Positions 32,659 through 41,497 of a stretch of DNA of 64,000 bases are shown piece by piece. The stretch is from Acidimicrobiales bacterium (GTDB lineage: Bacteria > Actinomycetota > Acidimicrobiia > Acidimicrobiales > Iamiaceae). Location: assembly GCA_030448105.1 (NCBI GenBank), contig JAUJNP010000009.1, positions 1-64,000 on the forward strand. The letters are read 5' to 3'. Both the position numbers and the translations under genes were made by a program. Numbering within the stretch: the stretch's first letter is position 1; every line of letters starts with the position of its first letter. The notes under the pieces are model-generated. The model worked only from the letters and a program-made list of their open reading frames with translations, was not told where the DNA came from and did no database searches.

Positions 32659-34040
32659 CCGCGCCCCGCGCCGACGTCGAGGCCGACGTCGTGCTCGACG
32701 GTCCCGGGCTCGTGCTCGGCCTCGGCGTCACCGGACGGGCGGTGGCCGGCGCTTTGACCCGGCGGGGGATCGGTGCGGTGGTGGTCGACGATCGGCCCGA
32801 CCTCGCCGCCCGCGCCGCCGCCGACGAGCTCGGCCTGGCCCTCCACGAGGCGCCCGACGAGGCCGCGCTCCGCGCCCTCGTCGCCGGCGTGGCCGGCGTG
32901 ATCCCGAGCCCGGGGGTGCCGGAGCACCACCCGGTGTTCCGAGTGGCGGCCGCCGCCGGGGTACCCGTGGTCGGCGAGCTCGACCTGGCGGCGGCCTGGG
33001 ACACCCGACCGTGCCTGGCCATCACCGGCACGGACGGCAAGACGACGGTCACCACCCTGGTGACCCGGATGCTGCAGGCGTCCGGGGTGGCGGCCGTCGA
33101 CGCTGGCAACACCGAGGTGCCGCTGGTGGCGGCCATCGACGACCCCGGCCCGGCCGTGTTCGTGGTCGAGGCCTCCTCGTTCCGACTCGCACCGTTGCGC
33201 CGGTTCCGGCCCCTCGTGGGCACCTGGTTGAACTTCGCCCCGGACCACCAGGACGTGCACCGCTCCCTGGCCGCCTACGAGGCGGCCAAGGCCAACGTGT
33301 GGGCCCGGCACACCGCCGAGCAGCTGGCCGTGGCCAACGACGACGACCCGGTGGTGGCGGCCCACGCCGCTGGCCTGGCCCGGGTGGAGGCGTTCGGCTT
33401 GGGGCCCGGGGACGGCCCCCTCGCCGGACGACCCCGCTGGCACGTGGCGGGCGGCGCCCTTCGCACCCCCGACGGCCATGCCCTGCTGCACACCGCTGAG
33501 CTGCACCGGGCCTTCCCCCACGACCTGGCCAACGGCTTGGCGGCGGCAGCCACCGCCATGGCCGCCGGCGCGTCGCTCGACGGCGCGGCGGCCGCCCTGC
33601 GCTCGTTCCGCGGCCTCCCCCACCGGGTGGCGCTGGTGGGCGAAGCTGACGGCGTGGCTTGGTACGACGACTCCAAGGCGACCGCGCCGCACGCCACGTT
33701 GGCGGCGGTGGCCGCCTTCGACTCGGTGGTGCTCATCGCCGGCGGGCGAAACAAGGGGCTCGACCTCGATGTCCTGGCCTCCGCCGCCCCCAAGGTGCGA
33801 GCGGTGGTGGCCATCGGAGAGGCCGCCGCCGAGGTGGAGGCGGCCTTCGCCGGCGTGCGCCCGGTGCGCGCCGCGACGTCGATGGACGACGCCGTCGCCG
33901 AAGCGCGCGCCCTGGCCCGGCCGGGCGACGCCGTCCTGCTCTCGCCGGGCTGCGCGTCCTACGACCGCTACCGCTCCTACGGGGAACGGGGCGATGACTT
34001 CGCCCGCGCCGTGCGCGCCGCCCTGGGGGTGGTGGCATGA
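32655..34040 (+). CDS. murD: UDP-MurNAc-L-alanine:D-glutamate ligase
   Basis: A Mur ligase of 461 residues: N-terminal nucleotide-binding fold (GLVLGLGVTGRAVAG), ATP loop CLAITGTDGKTTVTTLV, AYEAAKANVWA (lysine region), and C-terminal YDDSKATAPHATLAA with AGGRNKGLD. It adds D-glutamate to UDP-MurNAc-L-Ala. GTG 32655 overlaps mraY by 4 bp; the stop overlaps ftsW (ATGA). Confidence 0.95.
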   Translation: MTAPRADVEADVVLDGPGLVLGLGVTGRAVAGALTRRGIGAVVVDDRPDLAARAAADELGLALHEAPDEAALRALVAGVAGVIPSPGVPEHHPVFRVAAAAGVPVVGELDLAAAWDTRPCLAITGTDGKTTVTTLVTRMLQASGVAAVDAGNTEVPLVAAIDDPGPAVFVVEASSFRLAPLRRFRPLVGTWLNFAPDHQDVHRSLAAYEAAKANVWARHTAEQLAVANDDDPVVAAHAAGLARVEAFGLGPGDGPLAGRPRWHVAGGALRTPDGHALLHTAELHRAFPHDLANGLAAAATAMAAGASLDGAAAALRSFRGLPHRVALVGEADGVAWYDDSKATAPHATLAAVAAFDSVVLIAGGRNKGLDLDVLASAAPKVRAVVAIGEAAAEVEAAFAGVRPVRAATSMDDAVAEARALARPGDAVLLSPGCASYDRYRSYGERGDDFARAVRAALGVVA

Positions 34041-35221
34041 GGCGGTCGGCCGGTCGGTTCGTGCCCGGCGGGGAGGCGACGCCTGCGTTCTGGCTGCTGC
34101 TGGCGGTGATCGTGGTGCTCAACCTGTTCGGCCTGGTGATGATCCTGTCGGCGTCCTCGGTGGTGGCCCTGCAAGAGACCGGCTCCACCTGGTCCTACTT
34201 CGTGCGCCAGAGCGCGTGGGCGGTGCTGGGCACAGGCGGGCTGATGGCCTGCCTGTACCTCGACCGCCGGGTGTGGCGGGCGACGGCCAAGCTGGCTTAC
34301 GGGGCGGCAGTGGCCCTGCTCGTGGCCGTGCTCATCCCTGGGGTGGGCGTGAGCGTCAACGGCGCCAGCCGCTGGATCGCCCTCGGGCCGGTGCAGCTCC
34401 AGCCGTCGGAGCTGGCCAAGCTGGCCCTGCTGCTCCTGGTGGCCGACCTCCTCGCCCGCCGGGCCCGGGAGATGGGTGACCCGAAGCGCACGTTCTGGCC
34501 GGCGGTGTCGGCGTTGGCGCTGGTCGCCGCCCTCGTCATGGCTCAGCCCAACCTCGGCACCACGCTGGTGATGGCGGCCATCGTGCTCGTGCTGCTCTAC
34601 GTGGCCGGCACGTCGGTCGGCCGCCTGGGGGCGGTCAGCCTGGTGGCCACCGCCGCCGCTGGTGCCGTCGTGCTGACCACGCCGTTTCGGCGGGCCCGCT
34701 TCTTCGCCTTCCTCAACCCGTGGGCCGACCCCTCCAGGAGCGGCTACCAGAACCTGCAGGCGCTGGTGGCCCTCGGCTCGGGCGGGCTGTTCGGAGTGGG
34801 CCTCGGCGCGTCGCGGGCCAAGTGGGACTACCTGCCCTTCGCCCAGACCGACTTCATCTTCGCCATCGTCGGAGAGGAGCTCGGGCTGGTGGGGGCGGTG
34901 CTGGTGGTCGCCCTCTTCGTGGTCCTCGGGGTGCTCGGCGTGCGGGTGGCGATGGCGGCCGCCGACCGCTACAGCATGCTGGTGGCCGTCGGCATCACCG
35001 CCTGGCTGATGGTGCAGGCGTTCTTGAACATCGGCATGGTGATCGGCCTGCTGCCCATCACCGGCGTGCCCCTACCGTTCATCTCCTTCGGCGGGTCCTC
35101 GCTGCTCGTCACCATGTCGGGTGCGGGCCTCCTGCTCAACATCGCCCGCCACCCCCGGCCCCGAACCGGGCCGGACCTGGCGCGCCGGTCAGCGGCGCGG
35201 CGGGCGACCACGCCGGCATGA
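34037..35221 (+). CDS. ftsW: SEDS peptidoglycan glycosyltransferase FtsW
   Basis: A ten-helix SEDS protein of 394 residues that polymerises septal glycan from lipid II with FtsI. It shows the family signatures NGASRWIALGPVQLQPSELAK, AQPNLGTTLV, AQTDFIFAIVGEELG and GVPLPFISFGGSSLL. The C-terminal tail is short and basic. ATG 34037 overlaps murD; murG begins in an ATGA overlap at the 3' end. Confidence 0.96.
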   Translation: MRRSAGRFVPGGEATPAFWLLLAVIVVLNLFGLVMILSASSVVALQETGSTWSYFVRQSAWAVLGTGGLMACLYLDRRVWRATAKLAYGAAVALLVAVLIPGVGVSVNGASRWIALGPVQLQPSELAKLALLLLVADLLARRAREMGDPKRTFWPAVSALALVAALVMAQPNLGTTLVMAAIVLVLLYVAGTSVGRLGAVSLVATAAAGAVVLTTPFRRARFFAFLNPWADPSRSGYQNLQALVALGSGGLFGVGLGASRAKWDYLPFAQTDFIFAIVGEELGLVGAVLVVALFVVLGVLGVRVAMAAADRYSMLVAVGITAWLMVQAFLNIGMVIGLLPITGVPLPFISFGGSSLLVTMSGAGLLLNIARHPRPRTGPDLARRSAARRATTPA

Positions 35222-36345
35222 GCGAGGGCAAGGCCGCCACCTGGGCGCTGGTGGCCGGAGGCGGGACCGCCGGGCACCTGCTCCCCGGGCTGGCCGTGGC
35301 CGACGCCCTGGTGGCCCGCGGCCACGACCCGGGCACCATCCACTTCGTGGGGAGCGATCGGGGCGTGGAGGCCACGCTCGTGCCCGCCGCCGGGTTCACC
35401 CTCGACGAGCTGCCCGGCCGGGGCATCCAGCGGCGGCTCACGCCGGCCAACCTGGTCGCCGCGTGGGGCCTGTTGCGGGGCACCTCGCTCGGCATCGCCA
35501 TCGTCCGCCGGCGCCGCCCGGCGGTGGTGGTGGTGCTCGGCGGGCACGCCAGCTTCGCCTGCGGGGTGGGCGCGGCGCTGGCCCGCACCCCTCTGGTCCT
35601 GCTCGAGCAGAACGTGAGGGCGGGCGCGGTCAACCGGGTGCTGCGCCGCTTCGCCACCGCCAGCGCGGTGTCGTTCCCGGGCACCGACCTACCCCGGGCG
35701 GTCGTCACCGGCAACCCCCTGCGGCCGGAGCTGCGGGAGGCGGCGGCCCGGCCCGACCCCGGTGCCGCCCGGGCGGCACTCGGCCTACCCGCTGACCGCA
35801 CCGTGGTGGCCGTGTTCAGCGGCTCCCTCGGCTCGCGCCGGATCAACACCGCGGTGCGCGGCCTGGTGGAGCGGTGGGCGCCGCGCTCCGACCTGGCCGT
35901 GCGCCACGTCGTGGGCCGGCGGGACTGGGCCGAGCACGCCAGCGGCCCCCCGGTGCTCCCGCCCGGGGGGCTCGCCTACCAGGCGGTCGAGTACGAGGAC
36001 CGCATGGACCTGCTCCTCCCCGCGGCCGACGTGGCCGTCACCCGGGCGGGCGGCACGGTGGCCGAGCTGGCCGCCTTCGGCGTTCCCGCCGTGCTCGTGC
36101 CTCTCCCGATCGCCCCCCGCGACCACCAGATGGCCAACGCCCGCGCCGTCGAGGCGAGCGGCGGGGCGGTGGTGGTGCCCGACGACGAGCTCGACGTCGA
36201 CCGGTTGCAGCGCGAGCTCACCGCGCTCCTCGACCATCCCGACCGGAGGGCGGCCATGGCCGCAGCCATGCGCTCCACCGCCCGCCTCGACGCCGCCGAC
36301 CGGGTGGCCGAGCTGGTGGAGGCGTCGGCCCGGGAGGACCGGTGA
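35218..36345 (+). CDS. murG: UDP-GlcNAc:lipid I N-acetylglucosaminyltransferase
   Basis: A GT28 enzyme of 375 residues that makes lipid II at the membrane. Motifs: GGGTAGHLLPGLAVADAL (first GGTxGH loop), GGHASFACG, LEQNVRAGAVNR, VFSGSLGSRRIN, and TRAGGTVAELAAFGVP with LVPLPIAPRDHQMANA. GTGA overlap at the 3' end with murC. Confidence 0.95.
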   Translation: MSEGKAATWALVAGGGTAGHLLPGLAVADALVARGHDPGTIHFVGSDRGVEATLVPAAGFTLDELPGRGIQRRLTPANLVAAWGLLRGTSLGIAIVRRRRPAVVVVLGGHASFACGVGAALARTPLVLLEQNVRAGAVNRVLRRFATASAVSFPGTDLPRAVVTGNPLRPELREAAARPDPGAARAALGLPADRTVVAVFSGSLGSRRINTAVRGLVERWAPRSDLAVRHVVGRRDWAEHASGPPVLPPGGLAYQAVEYEDRMDLLLPAADVAVTRAGGTVAELAAFGVPAVLVPLPIAPRDHQMANARAVEASGGAVVVPDDELDVDRLQRELTALLDHPDRRAAMAAAMRSTARLDAADRVAELVEASAREDR

Positions 36346-37826
36346 GCCCCGGCCAAGCCGGCGATGACACCCGGATCGGCGAAGCCGGCTCCGCCGGAGG
36401 CGGAGCAGAGGTAATAGACCTGTCGGCGCCGGTGGGGGTGCACGTGGTCGGTGTCGGCGGGGCCGGCATGAGCGCCATCGCCTCGATCCTGGCCGCCATG
36501 GGCCACACCGTGTCTGGCTCGGACCTCAAGGCCTCGGCCGGTCTCGAGCGGCTGCGGGCCCAGGGGGTGACCGTGCACGTGGGTCACGACGCCGCCCACG
36601 TCGGCGACGTCGACGCCGTGGCCGTGTCCACCGCCGTGCCGGAGCGCAACGCCGAGGTGCGGGCGGCCCGGGCCCGGGGCATCCCCGTGCTGCGCCGCGC
36701 CGACATCCTCGCCGCCATCGCCGCCACCCGCCGCACCGTGGCCGTCTCGGGGACCCACGGCAAGACCACCGCGTCATCGATGCTGGCCCTGGTGCTGGTG
36801 GCGGCGGGGATGCGCCCCTCGTTCCTGGTGGGGGGCGAGCTCAACGAGATCGGCAGTGGCGCGGTGTGGGACCGCGGCGAGTGGTTCGTGGTCGAGGCCG
36901 ACGAGAGCGACGGGACCTTCACCGAGTTGGCGGCGGAGATCGCGGTGGTCACCAACGTCGAGGCCGACCACCTCGACTTCTACGGCGACATGGCCGCCAT
37001 CGAGGCCGCCTTCGACCGCTTCCTGGCCGCCGCCCCGGGCCCCACCGTGGTGTGTGCCGACGACCCAGTGGCCGCCCGGCTGGGCCGGGCCCACGGCGCC
37101 CTCACCTACGGCACCTCGGATTCGGCCGACGTGCGCATCCTCGACCCTCGCCCGGCGCGGGCGGGGGTGACCTTCAAGCTGGCGCGCCAGGACGAGGTGC
37201 TGGGTGAGGTTCACCTCCCCGTGCCCGGGCTGCACAACGCCCGAAACGCGGCCGCTGCCATCACCGCTGGCCTCGCCCTGGGAGCCCCCTTCGAGGCCGG
37301 CCGCGACGCGCTGGCCCGGTACGCAGGGGTGGCCCGCCGGTTCCAGTACCGGGGCGAGGTGGCCGGGGTGACGGTGGTGGACGACTACGCCCACAACCCG
37401 GGCAAGGTGCGGGCGGTGCTGGCGGCGGCGGCGGCCGGCGGCTGGCGGCGGGTGGTGGCGGTGTTCCAACCGCACCGGTACTCCCGCACCGAGGACCTGG
37501 CCCAGGAGTTCGGCGACGCCTTCGCCGATGCCGATGTGGTCGTGCTCACCGACGTCTACGGCGCCGGCGAGGCGCCCCGCCCCGGCGTGACCGGCCGCCT
37601 GCTGGTCAACGCCGTGCTCGACCACCGTCCCCGCTCCCGGGTGGTGTGGCTTCCCCAGCGGGCCACCATCGTGCCGTTCCTGGCCCGCGAGCTGCGCCCC
37701 GGCGACCTCTGTCTCACCCTGGGAGCCGGCGACATCACCTCCCTGGCCGACGAGCTCCTCCCGGCGCTGGCCCGCCGCCCAGGCGCCGACGTGACCCACC
37801 GCGAGCACGCCGTGGGCGCCTCGTGA
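36342..37826 (+). CDS. murC: UDP-N-acetylmuramate:L-alanine ligase
   Basis: A Mur ligase of about 494 residues. HVVGVGGAGMSAIASILAAMG (N-terminal fold), SGTHGKTTASSML (ATP loop), VEADESDGTF, NVEADHLDFYGD, DDYAHNPGKVRAVLAAA and FQPHRYSRTEDL are all conserved. The first 30 residues (GDDTRIGEAGSAGGGAEV) are not family-like and are encoded by DNA similar to an intergenic repeat at 5613. GTG 36342 is chosen for its 4-bp overlap with murG; GTG 36432 would begin exactly at the conserved domain. Confidence 0.93.
   Translation: MSPGQAGDDTRIGEAGSAGGGAEVIDLSAPVGVHVVGVGGAGMSAIASILAAMGHTVSGSDLKASAGLERLRAQGVTVHVGHDAAHVGDVDAVAVSTAVPERNAEVRAARARGIPVLRRADILAAIAATRRTVAVSGTHGKTTASSMLALVLVAAGMRPSFLVGGELNEIGSGAVWDRGEWFVVEADESDGTFTELAAEIAVVTNVEADHLDFYGDMAAIEAAFDRFLAAAPGPTVVCADDPVAARLGRAHGALTYGTSDSADVRILDPRPARAGVTFKLARQDEVLGEVHLPVPGLHNARNAAAAITAGLALGAPFEAGRDALARYAGVARRFQYRGEVAGVTVVDDYAHNPGKVRAVLAAAAAGGWRRVVAVFQPHRYSRTEDLAQEFGDAFADADVVVLTDVYGAGEAPRPGVTGRLLVNAVLDHRPRSRVVWLPQRATIVPFLARELRPGDLCLTLGAGDITSLADELLPALARRPGADVTHREHAVGAS
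36366..36395 (+). repeat. Repeat-like segment within the murC N-terminus
   Basis: acccggatcggcgaagcc at 36369, continuing ggctc, matches the intergenic segment at 5613 (acccggatgggcgaagcc, c, ggctc) with one substitution and one inserted base. Confidence 0.5.
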
Positions 37827-38803
37827 CCGAGAACGGCGGCGCGGTTGCCCTGGCCGCCGAGCGGCTCGGTCACCGGGCCCTAAAGGGTGTGGCCCTCGGG
37901 CCCCTCACCACCTACCGCGTCGGCGGCCCGGCCGCCCTGTTCGTCACGGTCGAGGATGAGGACGACCTCGCCGTTCTGGCCTCGGCGGTCACCGTGTCGG
38001 GGGTCCCGACCCTGGTGGTGGGGAAGGGCTCGAACCTGCTGGTGGCCGACGCCGGGTTCGACGGGCTGGCCTTCCGCCTGGGCGACGCCTTCGCCGGGGT
38101 GGAGCTGGCCGGCTCCACTGTGCGGGCGGGCGGCGCCGCCAGCCTCCCGGTGGTGGCCCGGCGCACCGCCGGCGCCGGGCTCATCGGCTTCGAGTGGGCG
38201 GTCGGCGTGCCCGGGTCGATCGGCGGCGCGGTGCGCATGAACGCCGGCGGGCACGGGTCGGACATGGCGGCGGTGGTCGAGAGGGTCCGCGTCGTCGACG
38301 TCGCCGGCGGCGAGGATGGGATGGTGCCGGCCAGCGCCCTCGCCTTCGGCTACCGGCGGTCGGCCGTGACCGCCACCCAGGTCGTGGTGTCCGCCGAGCT
38401 CGGCCTGACCGCCGGCGACCGGAGCTCGGCCGAGGCGGCGGTGGCCGAGGTCGTGCGCTGGCGCCGCGCCCACCAGCCGGGCGGCCAGAACGCCGGGTCG
38501 GTGTTCACCAACCCCCCCGGCGACTCGGCCGGGCGCCTCATCGACGCGGCCGGTGGGCGGGGCCTGAGGATCGGCAGTGCCGAGGTGTCGCCCCGCCACG
38601 CCAACTTCATCCAAGCCGATGACGGGGGGTCGGCCGACGACGTGCTCGCCCTCATGTCCGAGGTGCGGCGCCGGGTGCGGGCCCACACCGGCGTCGACCT
38701 CGTGCCCGAGACCCGCCTCGTCGGCTTCCACCGGGCGGGGAAGGAACGGGCGGGGAAGGGGCCGGCGGGGGAGGGGCCGGCGGAAGGGATGGTGGCGCGA
38801 TGA
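37823..38803 (+). CDS. murB: UDP-N-acetylenolpyruvoylglucosamine reductase
   Basis: An FAD enzyme of 326 residues that makes UDP-MurNAc. It shows TTYRVGGPAALFV, VVGKGSNLLVADAGFDG (FAD loop), GVPGSIGGAVRMNAGGHG, the catalytic serine in NAGSVFTNPPGD and the glutamate in LVPETRLVG. The tail (about 20 residues) is a Gly/Lys/Glu repeat from low-complexity DNA. GTG 37823 overlaps murC by 4 bp; it overlaps ftsQ (ATGA). Confidence 0.94.
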   Translation: MTENGGAVALAAERLGHRALKGVALGPLTTYRVGGPAALFVTVEDEDDLAVLASAVTVSGVPTLVVGKGSNLLVADAGFDGLAFRLGDAFAGVELAGSTVRAGGAASLPVVARRTAGAGLIGFEWAVGVPGSIGGAVRMNAGGHGSDMAAVVERVRVVDVAGGEDGMVPASALAFGYRRSAVTATQVVVSAELGLTAGDRSSAEAAVAEVVRWRRAHQPGGQNAGSVFTNPPGDSAGRLIDAAGGRGLRIGSAEVSPRHANFIQADDGGSADDVLALMSEVRRRVRAHTGVDLVPETRLVGFHRAGKERAGKGPAGEGPAEGMVAR

Positions 38804-39651
38804 CCGTGTCGAGCCCGCCGAGGCCCCCTCGCCCCACCGCCCACCGCGCGCCGCCGCCGCCGACCGAGGAGCCTCACCCCCGCATCCGGGCCCGGCGCAT
38901 CGGGGTCCGCCGGGACGAAGGCCGGCGGCGGCTCCACCTCGTCGCCATCCTCGGCGTCGTGCTGGCGCTGGTGCTCGCAGGGGCCGGCCTCACCCGGTCG
39001 CCGGTCCTCGACGTGGACCGCATCTCGGTGGTGGGCGCCCTTCGCACCCCGCGCGCCGAGGTGCTGGCCGCCAGCGGCGTGCACACCGGCGACGCCATGG
39101 TCGACGTCGACGGGGAGGCGGTCAGGGAGCGACTGCGGCGCCGGCTTCCGTGGGTCGGCCGGGTCTCGGTGCAGCGGCGGTGGCCGGCCACGGTCCGGGT
39201 GCGGCTGTGGGAGCGCTCGGTGGCGGCCCAGGTGGCGCTCCCCGGGGGTCGATGGGCGCTGGTCGACCGCACCGGCCGGGTGCTCGAGCACCGCGACGAG
39301 CCCGCCGCCGGCCTGGTGGCCCTCGAAGGCTCCGTGCCCGGCCCGCCGGGCCCGCCCGGTTCGTCGCTCGGCCGGGGGGCGACACCAGCCCTCACGGTGG
39401 CGAGCGCGTTCTCGTCCCGCGTCCGCGCCGCCGTGGTGGCGGTGCGCACCGCCCGGGTGGGCGGGGGCACCACCCTCGCGCTGGTCCTCGCCGACCTGGT
39501 GGTGGTGCGCTTCGGCCCGCCCTCGGAGGTGGCGGCCAAGCTGGTGGCCCTCGATGCCATGGTCACCAGCGTCGACCGCCGCTGCGTCGCCACCATCGAC
39601 GTGCGGGTGCCGAGCGCACCGGTCTTGACCCGCCGACCGGCTTGTGCGTAA
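38800..39651 (+). CDS. ftsQ: Division protein FtsQ
   Basis: A bitopic protein of 283 residues: a basic Pro-rich cytoplasmic tail (1-46), one transmembrane helix (about 47-66), a POTRA domain (residues about 70-140; VLDVDRISVVGALRTPRAEV) and a beta domain with LPWVGRVSVQRRWPATVRVRL. It bridges FtsL/DivIC-like proteins to FtsZ-ring components. ATG 38800 overlaps murB by 4 bp. It is the last gene of the overlapped run; ftsZ has its own promoter. Confidence 0.92.
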   Translation: MTVSSPPRPPRPTAHRAPPPPTEEPHPRIRARRIGVRRDEGRRRLHLVAILGVVLALVLAGAGLTRSPVLDVDRISVVGALRTPRAEVLAASGVHTGDAMVDVDGEAVRERLRRRLPWVGRVSVQRRWPATVRVRLWERSVAAQVALPGGRWALVDRTGRVLEHRDEPAAGLVALEGSVPGPPGPPGSSLGRGATPALTVASAFSSRVRAAVVAVRTARVGGGTTLALVLADLVVVRFGPPSEVAAKLVALDAMVTSVDRRCVATIDVRVPSAPVLTRRPACA

Positions 39652-39652
39652 A

Positions 39653-39680
39653 TTGTCAACCGTCACTATAGCTTTACATA
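39653..39680 (+). promoter_or_regulatory. Promoter of ftsZ
   Basis: -35 TTGTCA (39653-39658) and -10 TACATA (39675-39680) are 16 bp apart, immediately after the ftsQ stop. The AT-rich island stands out in this GC-rich sequence. Transcription should begin near 39687, in or just before the hairpin. Confidence 0.65.
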
Positions 39681-39703
39681 ACCCTCGACCTCCAGTTGAG
39701 GGT
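39681..39703 (+). promoter_or_regulatory. Hairpin in ftsZ leader
   Basis: accctcgac pairs with gttgagggt (nine pairs, one G-U) around a 5-base loop. It lies between the ftsZ promoter and the gggagg ribosome-binding site (39724-39729). It could be an operator, a 5'-stabilising structure or a weak terminator for ftsQ. Confidence 0.5.
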
Positions 39704-39740
39704 CAGGCGGGAGCCCCACCCGTGGGAGGTACGAGCAGGC

Positions 39741-40838
39741 ATGTCCGGTAACCCACAGAACTACCTGGCGGTGATCAAGGTGGTCGGCATCGGCGGCGGT
39801 GGCGTCAACGCCGTCAACCGCATGATCGACGCCGGGCTCAAGGGCGTGGAGTTCATCGCGGTCAACACCGACGCCCAGGCCCTGCTCATGAGCGACGCCG
39901 ACGTCAAGCTCGACATCGGCCGGGAGCTGACCCGGGGCCTCGGCGCCGGCAGCGACCCGGAGGTGGGGCGCGAGGCAGCCGAAGCCCACCGCGAGGAGAT
40001 CGAGGAGGTGCTCAAGGGCGCCGACATGGTCTTCATCACCGCGGGCAAGGGTGGCGGCACCGGCACCGGTGGCGCCCCGGTGGTGGCCGAGATCGCCAAG
40101 TCCATCGGCGCCCTCACCATCGGCGTGGTCACCCGGCCGTTCTCGTTCGAGGGCCGGCGCCGCTCGGTGCAGGCCGAGACCGGGATCCAGCACCTGCGGG
40201 ACAAGGTCGACACCCAGATCGTCATCCCCAACGACCGGCTGCTCACCGTGTCCAACGAGAAGACCTCGGTGCTCAACGCCTTCAAGATGGCCGACGAGGT
40301 GCTGCTGCAGGGCGTGCAGGGGATCACCGAGCTCATCACCACGCCCGGGCTCATCAACACCGACTTCGCCGACGTGAAGATGATCATGAGCAACGCCGGC
40401 TCGGCGCTGATGGGCATCGGCCACGCCTCCGGCGAGGGTCGGGCCCTCCAGGCCGCCCGCAACGCCATCTCCAGCCCGCTGCTGGAGGCCAGCATCGAGG
40501 GGGCGCGCGGCATCCTGCTCAGCATCTCGGGCGGCAGCGACCTGGGCCTGTTCGAGGTGAACGAGGCGGCCGAGGTGATTCACGGCGTGGCCCACCCCGA
40601 CGCCAACATCATCTTCGGTGCCGTCATCGACGACGAGATGGGCGACGAGGTGCGGGTAACCGTCATCGCCGCCGGCTTCGACCGCTGGGACGAGAGCAAG
40701 AGCCGGGGTTCCACCTCGGCGTCGGCCGACGACGCCGGTGGTGAGCGCGGCCCGGTCACCGACCTCTTCGCCGACGTCGAGGGCGAGGACGACCTCGCCA
40801 GCGACGACGAGTTCGACGTCCCCTCGTTCCTCAAGTAG
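39741..40838 (+). CDS. ftsZ: Cell-division GTPase FtsZ
   Basis: A tubulin-like GTPase of 365 residues that forms the Z ring. The signature GGGTGTG is at residues 104-110, with [13 protein letters not shown] at the N-terminal nucleotide site and a T7 loop ending [18 protein letters not shown]. The acidic linker is short and the C-terminal peptide [11 protein letters not shown] is the conserved binding site for SepF and FtsW. ATG 39741 is chosen over upstream starts: it has GGGAGG at 39724-39729 and matches the typical N-terminus. Confidence 0.97.
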   Translation: MSGNPQNYLAVIKVVGIGGGGVNAVNRMIDAGLKGVEFIAVNTDAQALLMSDADVKLDIGRELTRGLGAGSDPEVGREAAEAHREEIEEVLKGADMVFITAGKGGGTGTGGAPVVAEIAKSIGALTIGVVTRPFSFEGRRRSVQAETGIQHLRDKVDTQIVIPNDRLLTVSNEKTSVLNAFKMADEVLLQGVQGITELITTPGLINTDFADVKMIMSNAGSALMGIGHASGEGRALQAARNAISSPLLEASIEGARGILLSISGGSDLGLFEVNEAAEVIHGVAHPDANIIFGAVIDDEMGDEVRVTVIAAGFDRWDESKSRGSTSASADDAGGERGPVTDLFADVEGEDDLASDDEFDVPSFLK

Positions 40839-40840
40839 TC

Positions 40841-41497
40841 CTGGACGCCCGCGCCTGGTTCTCGCTGCGCCGGGACGGTGACTTCGCCGACCCCGTCGCC
40901 CTCGAGCGCGGATCGGCGGTGGCCATCGCACACCAGGTGCCGGCCCCTCCGTGGACCTGGCTGCGCCAGGTGCACGGCGGTCAGGTGGTCACGGTGGGCC
41001 ACCCCGGCGAGCATGCGGGCGCCGAGGCCGACGCCGCCGTCACCGCCGTCCCGGGCTGCGCCCTCCTGGTGCGCACCGCCGACTGCGCGCCGGTCGTGGT
41101 GCGGGGCGACGTGGCGGTGGGCGTGGCCCACGCCGGGTGGCGAGGCCTGATGGCGGGCGTCGTGGAAGCCGCGGTCGAGGCCCTCCGGTGCATCGACCCG
41201 GGCCCTCTCCGCGCCGCCATCGGCCCGTGCATCTCGGCGGCCCGCTACGAGTTCGCCGCCGACGACCTCGACGCCGTCGCCGCCCGCTACGGGCCGGCCG
41301 TGCGGGGCCGCACCGACTGGGGCACCCCCGCCCTGGACCTGCGGGCCGGGGTGCGGGCGGCGCTGGCCGGCGCCGGCGTGGGGCCGGTGGACGAGCCCGT
41401 GCCGTGGTGCACCGCCCAGTGGGCGGCCGAGCTCTTCAGCCACCGGGCCCGGGGCGACGCCGGCCGACAGGCGACCTTCGCTTGGCTCGAGCGGTGA
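40841..41497 (+). CDS. pgeF: PgeF/YfiH-family purine nucleoside phosphorylase-like protein
   Basis: A protein of about 218 residues. The Cys-His-His zinc site typical of the family (LACC1/YlmD) is visible: WLRQVHGGQVV, VRTADCAPVVV, GVAHAGWRGLMAG. Family members cleave purine nucleosides; the YfiH/PgeF name refers to a link with peptidoglycan fidelity. The coding sequence seems to begin before the first ATG/GTG: DARAWFSLRRDGDF, upstream of GTG 40919, resembles a family N-terminus and the only nearby candidate start is CTG 40841, three bases after the ftsZ stop. If GTG 40919 is used the protein loses about 26 residues. Confidence 0.88.
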   Translation: MDARAWFSLRRDGDFADPVALERGSAVAIAHQVPAPPWTWLRQVHGGQVVTVGHPGEHAGAEADAAVTAVPGCALLVRTADCAPVVVRGDVAVGVAHAGWRGLMAGVVEAAVEALRCIDPGPLRAAIGPCISAARYEFAADDLDAVAARYGPAVRGRTDWGTPALDLRAGVRAALAGAGVGPVDEPVPWCTAQWAAELFSHRARGDAGRQATFAWLER

